Below are positions 10,701-19,619 of a stretch of 64,000 nucleotides of DNA, piece after piece. Under the pieces are notes generated by a model. The model worked only from the letters and a program-made list of their open reading frames with translations, was not told where the DNA came from and did not search any database. The position numbers and the translations under genes were made by a program. Source of the DNA: CBDCVY01 sp965223245. Its GTDB lineage: Bacteria; Nitrospinota; Nitrospinia; Nitrospinales; Nitrospinaceae. Position 1 is the stretch's first letter, and each line of letters opens with the position of its first letter. The stretch spans positions 2,418,001 through 2,482,000 of the forward strand of contig CBDCVY010000013.1 in assembly GCA_965223245.1 (NCBI GenBank), in the 5' to 3' direction.

Positions 10701-11504
10701 AATTGAAGGTTTTGCCACCACCTTTAATGGAGTTTGGCTAAAAAGTATAGGAGAACGTTCTATTGCAGAAGCCTTAAACCAGCCCATTCCTGGAGTTGTT
10801 AAATTTTGGAAATATACTGTCGCTATGCCACTTCTATCTGTTGCAGTTATTTGTTTTGGAATGGAACCAAGGCCTTTTATTTCAAACGATATTTTTGCAC
10901 CCTCTACAGGAAGACCTAAGGCCGTTAACTTTGCTCTAGATTTAATAATATTTTTACCAACTTCGATTGAGTTTGCCACTGGGGAGATTGAAATTGTATC
11001 CGCAATGGCACTAATGCTTAGACCAAGTCGCTTTCCTGTGCCGCCACGAAGCCTAATTCCTAGTTTATTAGTGCCCGTTTGGAGACTTAAAGGAATTTTT
11101 AATATATTGTAAAATTTAAACTTTTTTGAGACCTTTATAGTTTTTCCATTTTTTGAGACCTTTATAGTTTTTCCATTTAATGTTACATAAATACCTGTGA
11201 GGCGCTTAGAGTGATATGATTCTGTGTTGGCACCATTGATTAATCTCAATGTTGAGGCCCCAGCTTTTGGAACTTTAAATTGAAAATAGTGCCATTGTTT
11301 TTTGTAGCTATTATCGTGAACTATAACTCTAGTATTTAGAATTTCAGCAGAAGGATTGGCAAGCTGATTGAATTTTTGCGAGGAAAAAGCAATACTCGTA
11401 TAAAACAAATTAATAAAAAAACTAATGGTAAGAAAGGCACTGAAAACAAAAGATTTTTTTGTCAGCCTAAATTGATCACAAAAAATCTTGGATAAAATTC
11501 CCAT
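7746..11504 (-). CDS. Secreted subtilase-like protein with cadherin-like and LamG domains; variant active site
   Basis: 1252 residues from the ATG at 11504, chosen for the GGAGGAGGGG six bases upstream. Order: signal anchor (about 16-40), beta-rich region with Ig-like segments (50-485), prodomain-like region (505-590), S8 subtilase domain (615-895), cadherin-like repeat (915-1018), LamG/concanavalin-like domain (1020-1225). In the subtilase, His673 (HSTQVAG) and Ser855 (GTSFSTA) are present, but the usual DTG Asp is Glu642 (VAILEPFG) and the oxyanion Asn is Gln764 (VVASGQP). It may therefore be a weak, altered or dead protease. Translationally coupled to the beta-barrel gene. A 27-bp tandem duplication lies at 11123-11176. 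Confidence 0.8.
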   Translation of the reverse strand: MGILSKIFCDQFRLTKKSFVFSAFLTISFFINLFYTSIAFSSQKFNQLANPSAEILNTRVIVHDNSYKKQWHYFQFKVPKAGASTLRLINGANTESYHSKRLTGIYVTLNGKTIKVSKNGKTIKVSKKFKFYNILKIPLSLQTGTNKLGIRLRGGTGKRLGLSISAIADTISISPVANSIEVGKNIIKSRAKLTALGLPVEGAKISFEIKGLGSIPKQITATDRSGIATVYFQNLTTPGMGWFKASAIERSPILFSQTPLKVVAKPSIKLLYDANKLSVNKGVSSNFKIRVNVKRNQKYRVNITHSIMPNSKGLKIQATIPPGGITGTYSKEFVISGKITGIVPGTYKVESIASIDGTDDKWKDTLLVEVKDPSAPEPLFVYKPSSKPVGIPPGKKEEVRFHVSVAGSSQPPKVLFLHKLDQNNELIFPPEAELYDNGENGDEQARDFRYTGNVGIISSIETSFDYKVRAEYFGKTIISKAYTFHITSVPIGVKPLDPNKLVTDPSNRLRIFSNLVVVGIKPEIQIKKDRIEEIVQSVNGVIVSHWPPLRLYSIEIEGDGTAVGVQRAIDIISTFSEVRYAVPSREVVPLAHSFNGIPPIDKAFPPCSANITYCQWYLQKINTFEGWKLAEGRSAIKVAILEPFGNVDYSHDELNGQGQQESSCSGSSCNMLHSTQVAGLIAAKINNSAGTDENPGMIGVAHHSSIHSYFAFGSPNIEIEIQKIAMTDAKIINLSFGAGDTPELLDAIEDSIDKEKIIVVASGQPLTDNQEQCPQSGPETDVWPAKYNTETNIDKGMIVVGATDEQDNLAEWEYELDINKRYCSNNAPWIDLYAPGRDIYSLKPGNTFGIGSGTSFSTALTSGVVAILWGMDLGVKNFQIHDQLILSGKEIETLGHCQDGESCRRLDLFNAVNQGEPTEINLSRRNINEGTDTTNGFSIGTLSTIDPNADEIHTYTINGGTDSAKFTIGGANDNELILTDGVLDFESKSSYSVSVQTTDRVGFNFTKTFTISVNDVNEVLRFDGINDFVRIPHNWMLNPNGFTIECWIFVEGGNDFIRRPIISKGEDFGSYTMSILGVQSNMKPGVVEYTHKLANDRNKCCSSESIIFGEWTHVAITAPNSRRGVRYYINGKRVSGDPTRRRRREENTGSLYFGRAFFNSISDQYHKGYLDEIRIWGFEKTPEMIANNYNKRISKPAEAPGLFGYWNFENQSNSQVVVDSSGNNNHGILGENINEGSDDPSRIIPPIPLPIN
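11123..11176. repeat. 27-bp perfect tandem duplication inside the subtilase gene
   Basis: Two adjacent identical 27-bp units (11123-11149 and 11150-11176) encode a repeated NGKTIKVSK peptide near residues 110-127. In-frame, so the protein is only lengthened by nine residues; it looks like a recent slippage event. Confidence 0.9.
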
Positions 11505-11723
11505 CAGCGTCCCCTCCTCCCAAAAGAATTCATTATTCCAAATTTTGATTTGGTAACGGGATATTACTATAACCAAATTAGATAGCAAGCAAAATATTGA
11601 AAAAACAAACTTTTTTAAGTTTTTTGGGAGTTATTGCTAGGGCGCAAAGATATATTTCGTATGGCTTGGAGGTGAAATGGGGCTGAATGAGAAAGGGCTT
11701 TAAAGTCAAAAGTTTACTACAAT

Positions 11724-12185
11724 TCATCCTTTTTTCGTTTCTCGGTCTCTTTCTTTAGTATTACTTTCAAACCAAATGGTATTTTCCCGAGAAATAAGGC
11801 GCTCTACCCGATCAACAAAAACAGCTTCTTTGTCTTCTGCATCTTTATATTCGTACAGTTTCGCCTCATAAAAATGCTTTTCTTTTCGCAGGGTTTCACA
11901 GGTGGTACGATAATTGATCCAATTCTCCTGATATTTAAAGGTTTTTATGGCAGCCGAACATATGGTGACTAAAAGAGAAGTCACTATGGCCAGTCGGCTC
12001 AACTGAAAATCTTTCCAAAAATCTATATGTAATTCGATTAAAACAGGGGTGAGCGCCGAGAAGATAATGATCATCCACTGAAGCCGTCGGTATATTTTTT
12101 GATTGTAGATAGATTTCTGGTCGTACCAATTGACCTGGTCGTCATAACGTTCATTTAAAAACTTGGAAAAAGATTCCTGGTCCAT
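11724..12185 (-). CDS. DUF4231 / SLATT-type two-helix membrane protein
   Basis: 153 residues from the ATG at 12185 (AGGA five bases upstream); the frame is open a further 11 codons. N-terminal soluble helix with ERYDDQVNWYDQKS, two close transmembrane helices (about 38-60 and 66-82), then a cytosolic helical tail with NWINYRTTCETLRKE. This is the DUF4231/SLATT layout. SLATT proteins are proposed pore-forming effectors in conflict systems, often next to nucleotide second-messenger synthases; no such synthase is adjacent here. Divergent from the ATP-cone nuclease gene. Function not proven. Confidence 0.65.
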   Translation of the reverse strand: MDQESFSKFLNERYDDQVNWYDQKSIYNQKIYRRLQWMIIIFSALTPVLIELHIDFWKDFQLSRLAIVTSLLVTICSAAIKTFKYQENWINYRTTCETLRKEKHFYEAKLYEYKDAEDKEAVFVDRVERLISRENTIWFESNTKERDRETKKG

Positions 12186-12582
12186 AACAATCCTGTGTTT
12201 AATTGAATTCGGGACCAACTTTAAAACCCGGTCCTCATTTTATGGCTAGAGCCTGTTTTTTCACTACGGTTGTACCATAATTAATATTCGCAAAACAGGA
12301 AATATTTCTATAGCCGGATAAAACTTTGGATAATAGAATTCGAGTTAACCCATTAAATTCCTCGTTTTCCGAATGAAAGTTTTCATCCCCGGTTCTTTAA
12401 TAATTCGAATAGGTTCCTTATTATGTGCAAAGCATAATTTAAATATTCCCAAAGTTGGATCTGCAATAAGGAAAAGTTTATTTAATTTTAAAGCTTGGGT
12501 AGAATAAGGGGTTTTATCGATCGTTAGTGTTTGGAACCAAGGTACAGCAAATTCCGACTACGTTTCACCCATACAATTTTCT
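12186..12582. other. Divergent intergenic region
   Basis: About 400 bases between the SLATT-like gene and the ATP-cone nuclease gene. It must contain both promoters, but I could not identify convincing -35/-10 pairs, and no structured element was apparent. Confidence 0.4.
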
Positions 12583-13422
12583 ATGAAACGAAAATCCAAT
12601 TCAATTTCCATTGAAAAAGCATCCGGAGACTCTCAGGGTTTTTCCCGGCAAAAATTGTATCGTTCGCTGAGGAAGGCCGGCGCCTCGAAAGATTTGGCGG
12701 ATAGAATTCTGATTATTTTACAGGATCAAATTTATTCCGGAATGCCGACCCACAAACTGTTTCGCAAGGCGTATCAGCTTCTATATAAGGAAGCGCGTTC
12801 CCTGGCGGCGCGTTACAGTTTGAAAAAAGCCATCATGCAGTTGGGGCCTTCGGGATATCCTTTTGAAAAAATGATTGCGGCGATCTTTACTCAACAAGGG
12901 TATCAGACCAAAGTAGGGCAAACCTTAAAAGGCAACTGCGTCAACCATGAAGTGGACGTGGTGGCCCAAAAAAATAACCACCGGTTGATGGTCGAATGTA
13001 AATTTCGCAACGATTCCGGAAAAAAAAGCGATGTCAAAGTGACCTTATACGTTTATGCGCGCTGGCTGGATCTCAAAAAAAATAAAGACCATCGTTCTTT
13101 CAACGAATTTTGGTTAGCAACCAATACCAAGTTCACTAAAGACGCCATTCGCTATGGCAATTGTGTGGGTTTAAAATTACTGGGATGGGATTATCCTAAG
13201 GGTAAAAGCTTAAAGGAACTGATTCAGTTAGCGCAAATCCACCCGATCACTTGCCTGACCAGCCTCAAGTCATTTGAAAAAGAAAAACTGATTAAACAAA
13301 AAATCGTCCTCTGCAAAGAATTGGGGCGGCGTCCGGAGTTACTTTCGCGAATGGGATTCCGGGATTCCAAAATCCGCAACGTTTTAGATGAAATTACTGA
13401 CTTAACAGAACCTTCCGTCTGA
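12583..13422 (+). CDS. ATP-cone domain plus Mrr-like restriction endonuclease
   Basis: 279 residues. Residues 8-88 match an ATP-cone nucleotide-binding domain (IEKASGDSQGFSRQKLYRSL). Residues 92-200 contain a PD-(D/E)xK nuclease core: Glu123 and Asp125 (NHEVDVV), then Glu138-x-Lys140 (VECKF), as in Mrr-type type IV restriction enzymes. ATP-cone domains normally sense dATP/ATP in ribonucleotide reductases, so nuclease activity may be gated by nucleotide binding (inference). About 75 C-terminal residues are unassigned. No Shine-Dalgarno sequence precedes the ATG. Candidate defence gene. Confidence 0.75.
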   Translation: MKRKSNSISIEKASGDSQGFSRQKLYRSLRKAGASKDLADRILIILQDQIYSGMPTHKLFRKAYQLLYKEARSLAARYSLKKAIMQLGPSGYPFEKMIAAIFTQQGYQTKVGQTLKGNCVNHEVDVVAQKNNHRLMVECKFRNDSGKKSDVKVTLYVYARWLDLKKNKDHRSFNEFWLATNTKFTKDAIRYGNCVGLKLLGWDYPKGKSLKELIQLAQIHPITCLTSLKSFEKEKLIKQKIVLCKELGRRPELLSRMGFRDSKIRNVLDEITDLTEPSV

Positions 13423-13841
13423 TTTTTTGGCCCCATCTTTGAAACCGTAATTCTTTTGAATCAGAATAGACGCCACACCCATTCTTGAACTGAACCCTAC
13501 GGACAACCCAATCGCTGTAGATTCAGTTTACAACCTGAACTAAATATTTTTTATGTAGTCATTGTTTCATAAGAGATTGTGCAATCCAATTGAGTTGCCG
13601 GCAATACGAAATATTTAAATTAACTCATTTCCCTCCCCTAAATAGGTTAAAAACTGAAATATTTTTTACTTTTTCCCTAAATACTTTTTTCGCAATAGCG
13701 AAGTTTTTGATATGCTACGTTCCGACAAAGGATGGTTACATTAGATTCAACATCAATTTCTCTGGAATCTTTTTCGATTTTTTGCAATTATCTTTCTACC
13801 TTCAATGAATTGGCTCGTCCGTTCAATAACGGAGAAAAGCA
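13423..13841. other. Intergenic region upstream of hybrid kinase
   Basis: About 420 AT-rich bases. Small open frames on the + strand look random. No promoter or RNA structure could be supported apart from the GGAG that serves the GTG start at 13842. Confidence 0.4.
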
Positions 13842-16325
13842 GTGCACTTAACTACAATATTCAAATTGTTTTTAGTCGTGACATTAAGCCTGTTCTCGGT
13901 CATTGGATATTCTTCCTACAAAATGAGCCAAAGTGAAATTAATCAAATCAACGCATTGAACAATCAGAAAAAACTGGAAGCCTTAGGACACCAGCTGGCC
14001 CAGGGGTCCGATTATTTAACGAGTCAGGTGAGAAGATATGTGCAGTTTGGAGCTATAGAATATTTTCATAACTTTTGGAAAGAAGTCAATGAAACGAAAA
14101 CCCGGGAAGTGATCGATGACCTGATCGTATTAAAAGCCCTTCCCTCGGAAATTCAATTCATTAAGCAATCTAAGGCTGTTTCCGACAATTTGATTAATAC
14201 AGAAATACAGGCGATGGACGCGGTAAAAAGTGGAGATTATACCCGGGCAAGAAAACTGGTTTTTAGTGAGTATTACGACAGTCAGAAAGAACTCATTATG
14301 GCAAAAATAAAGAGTTTTCAACACGCCGTCTTCTTAAGAACAAATAAAGTGGTAAGAGAAGCGCAAGATGAGACCGTCTTTTTTATAAAGTTAACTAATA
14401 TTCTTTTAGTTATTTCCGGTGGATTGATCCTGTTCGCCTTAGTTGGAATTACCAGGAACCGAATCATTTTACCCATCAGAAATCTATCCCAAATGATGAA
14501 TGAAGTCTCGGCGGGTAATTTAGATGCGCAAATTCCTTTGGGAAAACCTAAAGATGAAATTTACCATATGACGACTACATTCAACGAAATGGTAAAAAAT
14601 GTAAAGACTGTAAAGGAACGGGAAGAAACGTTTCTGCGTAATCGTGAAAAGATTGCCAAATTAATTAAAGAAGTGGCCTCCGCCGCCAACCTGGCCAAGT
14701 CTATACAGGAAGTTATTTATTCTGCGTTATCCCACATTGCTCAATATAAAAACTGGCCGGTGGCTCACGCTTACCAGGTGATCGAAAAAGACAATGAATA
14801 TTTATTAGTGCCCACCGGAATCTGGAAGTTTAAAGAAGAGAAACCTTACAAAGAATTCAAAACAGTGACGGATCAAACCTCCTTTAAACCCAGGGAAGGA
14901 TTGCCGGGAAGAGTATTTCATCAAAAGCAAGCCGCCTGGATTGAAGACATTTCCGAAGATAAAAACTTTCCTCGAAATAAATTAATGAAAAACATCCATT
15001 TGAAAAGCACCTTTGCGTTTCCGGTGTTTGTAAAAAAAGAGGTGGTCTATGTCCTGGAATTTTTTTCTGAGGAAAGAGAAAAACCCAACAAAGAGTTACT
15101 GGAATCTATCGACCAAATTGGAATCGAAATTGGCATTGCTATTGAAAGAAGACAAAGTGCGGTGGATCTGCACCGTGCCTGGCAGGTTGCCGAAAAAGCC
15201 AATAAAGCGAAATCCGAATTTCTGGCCAGAATGAGTCATGAACTGCGAACCCCCATGAATTCTATTTTGGGGTTCACCCAGTTGTTGGAAAGAGATTACA
15301 AAAATCCCCTGGCCGATTACCAACTTCAAAACATTAAAATTATCCACTCTGCCGGCACTCATCTTCTGGACCTAATCACAGAGATATTGGACCTTTCAAA
15401 AATTGAAGCGGGTCATTTAAATATCGACCTTAAAGTTCTGGATTTGGCAGAAATCGTTAAAAGGGTGATTTCCATATCTAAACCATTAGCGGCGCCCAAT
15501 AAAATTACTTTACGGTTTGAAAACTACCTGGATAAAAGATATTTAGTAGAAGCGGATCCGCTCCGCCTCAATCAGGTAATTGTGAATCTGATTTCAAATG
15601 CCATTAAATTCAATAAACCGGGTGGAACTGTCACCATTTCATTTGAATTTCCCAAAGAGGGATATATTCGATTAGTCGTTAAAGATGAAGGCAAAGGAAT
15701 TCTGGCGCATCAGCAGAAAAAATTATTCCAACCTTTCGAACGTTTAGGTATTGACGAAGATGGAATAGAGGGAACCGGGATTGGATTGGTTATCTCTAAA
15801 AGGCTGATGGACCTGATGGGCGGTACCATTGGAATGGAAAGTGTATTAGGAAAGGGAAGCTCCTTTTTCATCGATTTACCTTTGACTTCCAAAGAGCTCT
15901 CCGATGAAAATGAAACAGATACTGAAACTATTGCTTCCCCCGACAGACCTTCACCTAAAAGAAAAATTCTATATGTGGAAGACACTCAACATAATATTGA
16001 TTTGATAGAGCAGGTTTTTTCAATTCAACCTGAAGTGGAGTTAGTATCTGCGTTGACGGGAAAGAAAGGACTGGCTTTAACACAAAACCAAGACTTTGAT
16101 TTAATACTCCTGGATATCCATTTGCCGGATATAAATGGGTTTAAAATATTTGAAGAACTTAACAATAACCCGGCAACTAAACATATTCCGATCATCGCTT
16201 TATCCGCAGATGCCATGGCAGATAAAATTCATCGTGCCTTAGAGATGGGATTTTATTCTTACCTTACGAAGCCAATTGATATCGCCAAACTGCTAAACAC
16301 GGTTAATGAGGCGATGAAAAAGTGA
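13842..16325 (+). CDS. Hybrid sensor histidine kinase (HAMP-GAF-HisKA-HATPase-REC)
   Basis: 827 residues, GTG start with GGAG seven bases upstream. TM1 about 6-26, periplasmic helical sensor to about 183, TM2 184-204, HAMP 205-258, GAF 285-436, HisKA with phospho-acceptor His466 (MSHELRTP), HATPase about 570-690 (N box NLISNAIKF, GTGIGL), linker, then a receiver domain from about 706 with acceptor Asp in LILLDIHLP. Inner-membrane kinase with its own receiver and no DNA-binding output, so the signal is likely passed on by phosphorelay. Its kinase core is paralogous to those at 26269 and 53437. Not in an obvious operon. Confidence 0.9.
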   Translation: MHLTTIFKLFLVVTLSLFSVIGYSSYKMSQSEINQINALNNQKKLEALGHQLAQGSDYLTSQVRRYVQFGAIEYFHNFWKEVNETKTREVIDDLIVLKALPSEIQFIKQSKAVSDNLINTEIQAMDAVKSGDYTRARKLVFSEYYDSQKELIMAKIKSFQHAVFLRTNKVVREAQDETVFFIKLTNILLVISGGLILFALVGITRNRIILPIRNLSQMMNEVSAGNLDAQIPLGKPKDEIYHMTTTFNEMVKNVKTVKEREETFLRNREKIAKLIKEVASAANLAKSIQEVIYSALSHIAQYKNWPVAHAYQVIEKDNEYLLVPTGIWKFKEEKPYKEFKTVTDQTSFKPREGLPGRVFHQKQAAWIEDISEDKNFPRNKLMKNIHLKSTFAFPVFVKKEVVYVLEFFSEEREKPNKELLESIDQIGIEIGIAIERRQSAVDLHRAWQVAEKANKAKSEFLARMSHELRTPMNSILGFTQLLERDYKNPLADYQLQNIKIIHSAGTHLLDLITEILDLSKIEAGHLNIDLKVLDLAEIVKRVISISKPLAAPNKITLRFENYLDKRYLVEADPLRLNQVIVNLISNAIKFNKPGGTVTISFEFPKEGYIRLVVKDEGKGILAHQQKKLFQPFERLGIDEDGIEGTGIGLVISKRLMDLMGGTIGMESVLGKGSSFFIDLPLTSKELSDENETDTETIASPDRPSPKRKILYVEDTQHNIDLIEQVFSIQPEVELVSALTGKKGLALTQNQDFDLILLDIHLPDINGFKIFEELNNNPATKHIPIIALSADAMADKIHRALEMGFYSYLTKPIDIAKLLNTVNEAMKK

Positions 16326-16458
16326 CTCACCGGTAGATCAATTTAAAATTAGAAAAAAAATTTATAGGATTCACAGGAAAGATTTTAAATTGATTAACGT
16401 AAGTTTTTAGCAGGAGCCGGGTAAACCCATTAGACTTTTGTGAGTTGGAGAGTGCAAG

Positions 16459-17385
16459 CTATTTTATTTTAATGCAGTTTCTTCCACTTTGTTTAGCAGA
16501 GTACATCGCTTGATCCGCCCTTTTAAACAATGTTTCTTCGGAGTCGGTTTTTTGCAGGGAAGTAAGCCCTAAACTTACGGTCACTCCCAATTTTTTACCC
16601 TCGTGCAGCAAATACAAACTTTCAATATTTTGACGCATTTTATCTGCGACTTGTTTGGCTGCATCCATTGAAATCCGTTTTAAAAGAATGACAAATTCTT
16701 CCCCACCATATCGAAACACTAAGTCGGAAGGCCGGATAGAGTTACTAAGAGAAGTGGCGACCAATCGCAGGATGTTATCCCCGACTTTATGTCCGTAAAG
16801 ATCGTTAAAACTTTTAAAGTGATCAATATCCACTACCGCAAGAACCGTCGGTTCTTCATAGCGTTGAAATTCTCGAACAGTTTGTTCCAAAGACATACTA
16901 TAAGCCGTTCGGTTTAGCACACCTGTGAGAGAATCAACTAATGCTCTCGTTTTCCATATTTTAGTTTCGTCATTTTGATTGGTATTAATCGCATTGATGA
17001 CCGTGTCGAAAAATAATTCCTTAGAAAAATTTTCCTTCACTATGTAATCATGAGCTCCCCCTTTCATCGCTTGAACCGCAATCGACTCATTACCCTGCCC
17101 TGTCAGCATAATGATCGCTCCTTGATATCCTTTATCATTAATTATCGATAGAAATTGCAGTCCGTCCATGTCAGGTAACGCATAATCCAAAAGAATGCAA
17201 TCCGGATTTTGTTCAAGGCAAAGTTTAATTCCTTCTGCTCCCGTTTCGCTAATGGCAAACGAATAATTAGATATCGCCTCCTTTCCCAGTTGCCGCAGGT
17301 ATAAGGCACAATCGTCCGGATTATCTTCCACGATCAGAACCTTTAACTTTTGAATTCTGGTGTCAACTGAATTTTCAATAATCAT
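16459..17385 (-). CDS. Response regulator with GGDEF output (diguanylate cyclase)
   Basis: 308 residues from the ATG at 17385, supported by AGAGG six bases upstream and by exact length agreement with its neighbour paralogue. Receiver domain about 14-130 with acceptor Asp in CILLDYALPDMDG; GGDEF domain about 150-305 with RYGGEEF active site and an RPSD inhibitory-site motif five residues before it, so product inhibition by c-di-GMP is expected. Makes c-di-GMP from two GTP when phosphorylated (family knowledge). It follows its paralogue and the small kinase at 18365 on the same strand, a likely operon. Confidence 0.9.
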   Translation of the reverse strand: MIIENSVDTRIQKLKVLIVEDNPDDCALYLRQLGKEAISNYSFAISETGAEGIKLCLEQNPDCILLDYALPDMDGLQFLSIINDKGYQGAIIMLTGQGNESIAVQAMKGGAHDYIVKENFSKELFFDTVINAINTNQNDETKIWKTRALVDSLTGVLNRTAYSMSLEQTVREFQRYEEPTVLAVVDIDHFKSFNDLYGHKVGDNILRLVATSLSNSIRPSDLVFRYGGEEFVILLKRISMDAAKQVADKMRQNIESLYLLHEGKKLGVTVSLGLTSLQKTDSEETLFKRADQAMYSAKQSGRNCIKIK

Positions 17386-17448
17386 ATTCATCCTCTTTTG
17401 CCAAAGTCTTCCCCGGAATTCCATGAGCCGGGGAATATCTAAAACAAT

Positions 17449-18375
17449 TTATTTCATGCAAATACAATTTCTTCCATTTTCTTTTGCCAGGTACATTGCC
17501 TGATCCGCTCTATCAAACCACGTAATCTCTGAATCATTTTTGTTTAACGAAGTGTATCCCAAACTTATGGTAACTCCCAATTCCTGTCCTTCATGCATAT
17601 TTTTTAATTTTTCCACATTTTCACGAATTCTTTCAGACACGATTTTTGCCGAATCCATAGAGATTTTTTTTAAAAGAACAGTGAACTCTTCTCCGCCGAA
17701 TCGAAACACCAGGTCAGAAGGACGAACGGAATTGCTAATAGAAGTGGCGACGGATTTAAGGATACAATCTCCCACCTTATGTCCATAGTTATCATTAAAA
17801 CTTTTGAAATGATCAATGTCAACCATGGCAAGAACCGTCGGTTCTTCATAGCGTTTAAATTCTCGAACGGCTTGTTCCATAGACATATTATAAGCGGTTC
17901 GGTTCAGCATACCTGTGAGGGAATCCACCAATGCTTTTGTTTTCCACTTTTTAGTTTCATCGCCTTCATTCGAATCAATGGCATTGCGAACGACGTCAAA
18001 GAACCCCTTCTTGGAAAATTTCTCTTTAACAATATAATCATGAGCACCACCCTTTATAGCCTTGACAGCAATGGATTCATTCCCTTGCCCTGTGACCATA
18101 ATGACCGCACCTTGAAATCCTTTACTATTTAATATAGAAAGAAACTCCAGTCCATCCATGTCCGGCAACATATAATCAAGAAGAATACAGTCCGGGTTTT
18201 CATCCCGGCAAAGTTGAATTCCCTGTTCCCCCGTTTCACCAATCGAAAAGGAAAAATTGGAATTTACATCTTTTCCTAATTCACGCAGGTAAAGGGCACA
18301 ATCATCCGGATTGTCATCCACAATCAGAATTTTCAAATTCTGAATTTTATTATCTAAGGTTCGATCAGTTATCAT
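17449..18375 (-). CDS. Response regulator with GGDEF output (diguanylate cyclase), paralogue
   Basis: 308 residues, aligned end to end with the preceding entry and highly similar, so the pair is a tandem duplication. Receiver Asp in CILLDYMLPDMDG; FRFGGEEF active site with RPSD I-site. Its start overlaps the end of the kinase gene by 11 bases, which suggests translational coupling and that this kinase is the cognate partner of one or both regulators (inference). Confidence 0.9.
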   Translation of the reverse strand: MITDRTLDNKIQNLKILIVDDNPDDCALYLRELGKDVNSNFSFSIGETGEQGIQLCRDENPDCILLDYMLPDMDGLEFLSILNSKGFQGAVIMVTGQGNESIAVKAIKGGAHDYIVKEKFSKKGFFDVVRNAIDSNEGDETKKWKTKALVDSLTGMLNRTAYNMSMEQAVREFKRYEEPTVLAMVDIDHFKSFNDNYGHKVGDCILKSVATSISNSVRPSDLVFRFGGEEFTVLLKKISMDSAKIVSERIRENVEKLKNMHEGQELGVTISLGYTSLNKNDSEITWFDRADQAMYLAKENGRNCICMK

Positions 18376-19096
18376 TTTCTCGAATCACCTTTGGCCAAAA
18401 AAAACGAAACGTGGCTCCTTCCTGACTTTTCGATTCCATTTCAATGGTCCCTCCGGAATCTTCTATAATCTTTTTTGCAATCGGCAACCCCATTCCGGTG
18501 TTTTCCATTTGGCTCTGCGGGATCAAAGAAGAAAACACCTTAAATATTTTCTCATTATATTTTGTATCAATACCAGGTCCATTATCCTTAACTGAAATTT
18601 CAAAAAACTCACCTGCCTCTCGCGCAAATAATTCAACCCGAGGGTGTTCACTATTGTTGAACTTAATGGCGTTTTCAATCAAATGACTCAACACTTGTTG
18701 AAACCGGGTAGGGTCCGTTTCAAACTCCGGTATTTCAGATTGAACCGCAACGACAATTTCCTCCGAGAGTTGCAATTTCCGGACGACATCATGAACACAG
18801 GCTTCGAAGTTTAAAGGCTCAATTTGCAGAGACCCTTTACCGGCGCGGGACAGTTCCACCATACCATCAACCATTTTTCCCAGTTTTCTGACCCGATCCT
18901 GGATTAACTCCAGGTTTTTCCTGGCTTCCTCCGGAACTTGATCTCCAAAGTCTTCTTCAATCCATTCAGAAAGATTTTTTATGGATCGAATCGGCGCCTT
19001 AAAATCGTGCGATACCGTAAACACAAAATCCTCAAATTCCTTTTGGATTTTTTTTAATTCAGCCAGTAATTTCTGATCGTCTAATTTAGATACCAT
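18365..19096 (-). CDS. Soluble sensor histidine kinase
   Basis: 243 residues with no membrane segment and no separate sensor domain: HisKA with His30 (FTVSHDFKAP) directly at the N-terminus and a HATPase domain (about 130-238; HLIENAIKFN, DNGPGI, TGMGLPIAKK). Small kinases of this kind are often driven by partner proteins. Overlaps the first REC-GGDEF gene by 11 bases; the CheY-like regulator at 19203 starts divergently 107 bases away. Likely controls c-di-GMP synthesis by its neighbours. Confidence 0.85.
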   Translation of the reverse strand: MVSKLDDQKLLAELKKIQKEFEDFVFTVSHDFKAPIRSIKNLSEWIEEDFGDQVPEEARKNLELIQDRVRKLGKMVDGMVELSRAGKGSLQIEPLNFEACVHDVVRKLQLSEEIVVAVQSEIPEFETDPTRFQQVLSHLIENAIKFNNSEHPRVELFAREAGEFFEISVKDNGPGIDTKYNEKIFKVFSSLIPQSQMENTGMGLPIAKKIIEDSGGTIEMESKSQEGATFRFFWPKVIRENDN

Positions 19097-19202
19097 TAAT
19101 CTTCCAAAAAAATTATTTTATGCTATATTTTTAATAGATAGATATTGAGAACTTTTAACGTTTTCATTCCTCAATAATCCACCTCAACGGAAAACCTTCC
19201 TT

Positions 19203-19619
19203 ATGATTAAATCTCTCTGCATGATTGACGACAATGAAATCGATGTTTACCAAGTCGACAGAATCGTAAAAAAATCCGGTTTAGTAGAACAGTTTTATTC
19301 CTTCAACAACGGCCAGGAAGCTTTAGATCATTTCATTGACCCTGAAAAAGGCGAAAAAAAATTTAACGGATATTTTCCTCCAAAAATAATCCTTCTTGAT
19401 ATTAATATGCCCATCATGGACGGTTTTGAATTTCTTGACGAATACTCAAAACTCCCCGAAGAAAAGCAAAAAAGTTTTATAGTTATTATGCTCACCTCTT
19501 CCAACCAACAGACCGATAAAGTAAAGGCTTCAGAATTTCCTTTAGTAAAGGATTTTTTTGTAAAACCATTTAAATCGGAAGACCTCCAAAAAATTATTGA
19601 TATTGCCCAGGACAGCTAG
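19203..19619 (+). CDS. CheY-like single-domain response regulator
   Basis: 138 residues, one receiver domain of the Rcp1-like type. The acidic pocket is in MIDDNEID, the acceptor Asp in IILLDINMPIMDG, the conserved Thr/Ser in MLTSSN and the Lys in FFVKPFK. No output domain. Divergent from the soluble kinase gene and convergent with the kinase at 19616 (4-base overlap of ends). Probably acts as a phosphate shuttle or sink between nearby kinases (inference). Confidence 0.85.
   Translation: MIKSLCMIDDNEIDVYQVDRIVKKSGLVEQFYSFNNGQEALDHFIDPEKGEKKFNGYFPPKIILLDINMPIMDGFEFLDEYSKLPEEKQKSFIVIMLTSSNQQTDKVKASEFPLVKDFFVKPFKSEDLQKIIDIAQDS

Noticed and set aside
13590..13808. 72-codon frame upstream of the hybrid kinase
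   Set aside because: Phe/Leu-rich translation of AT-rich DNA without a start signal.
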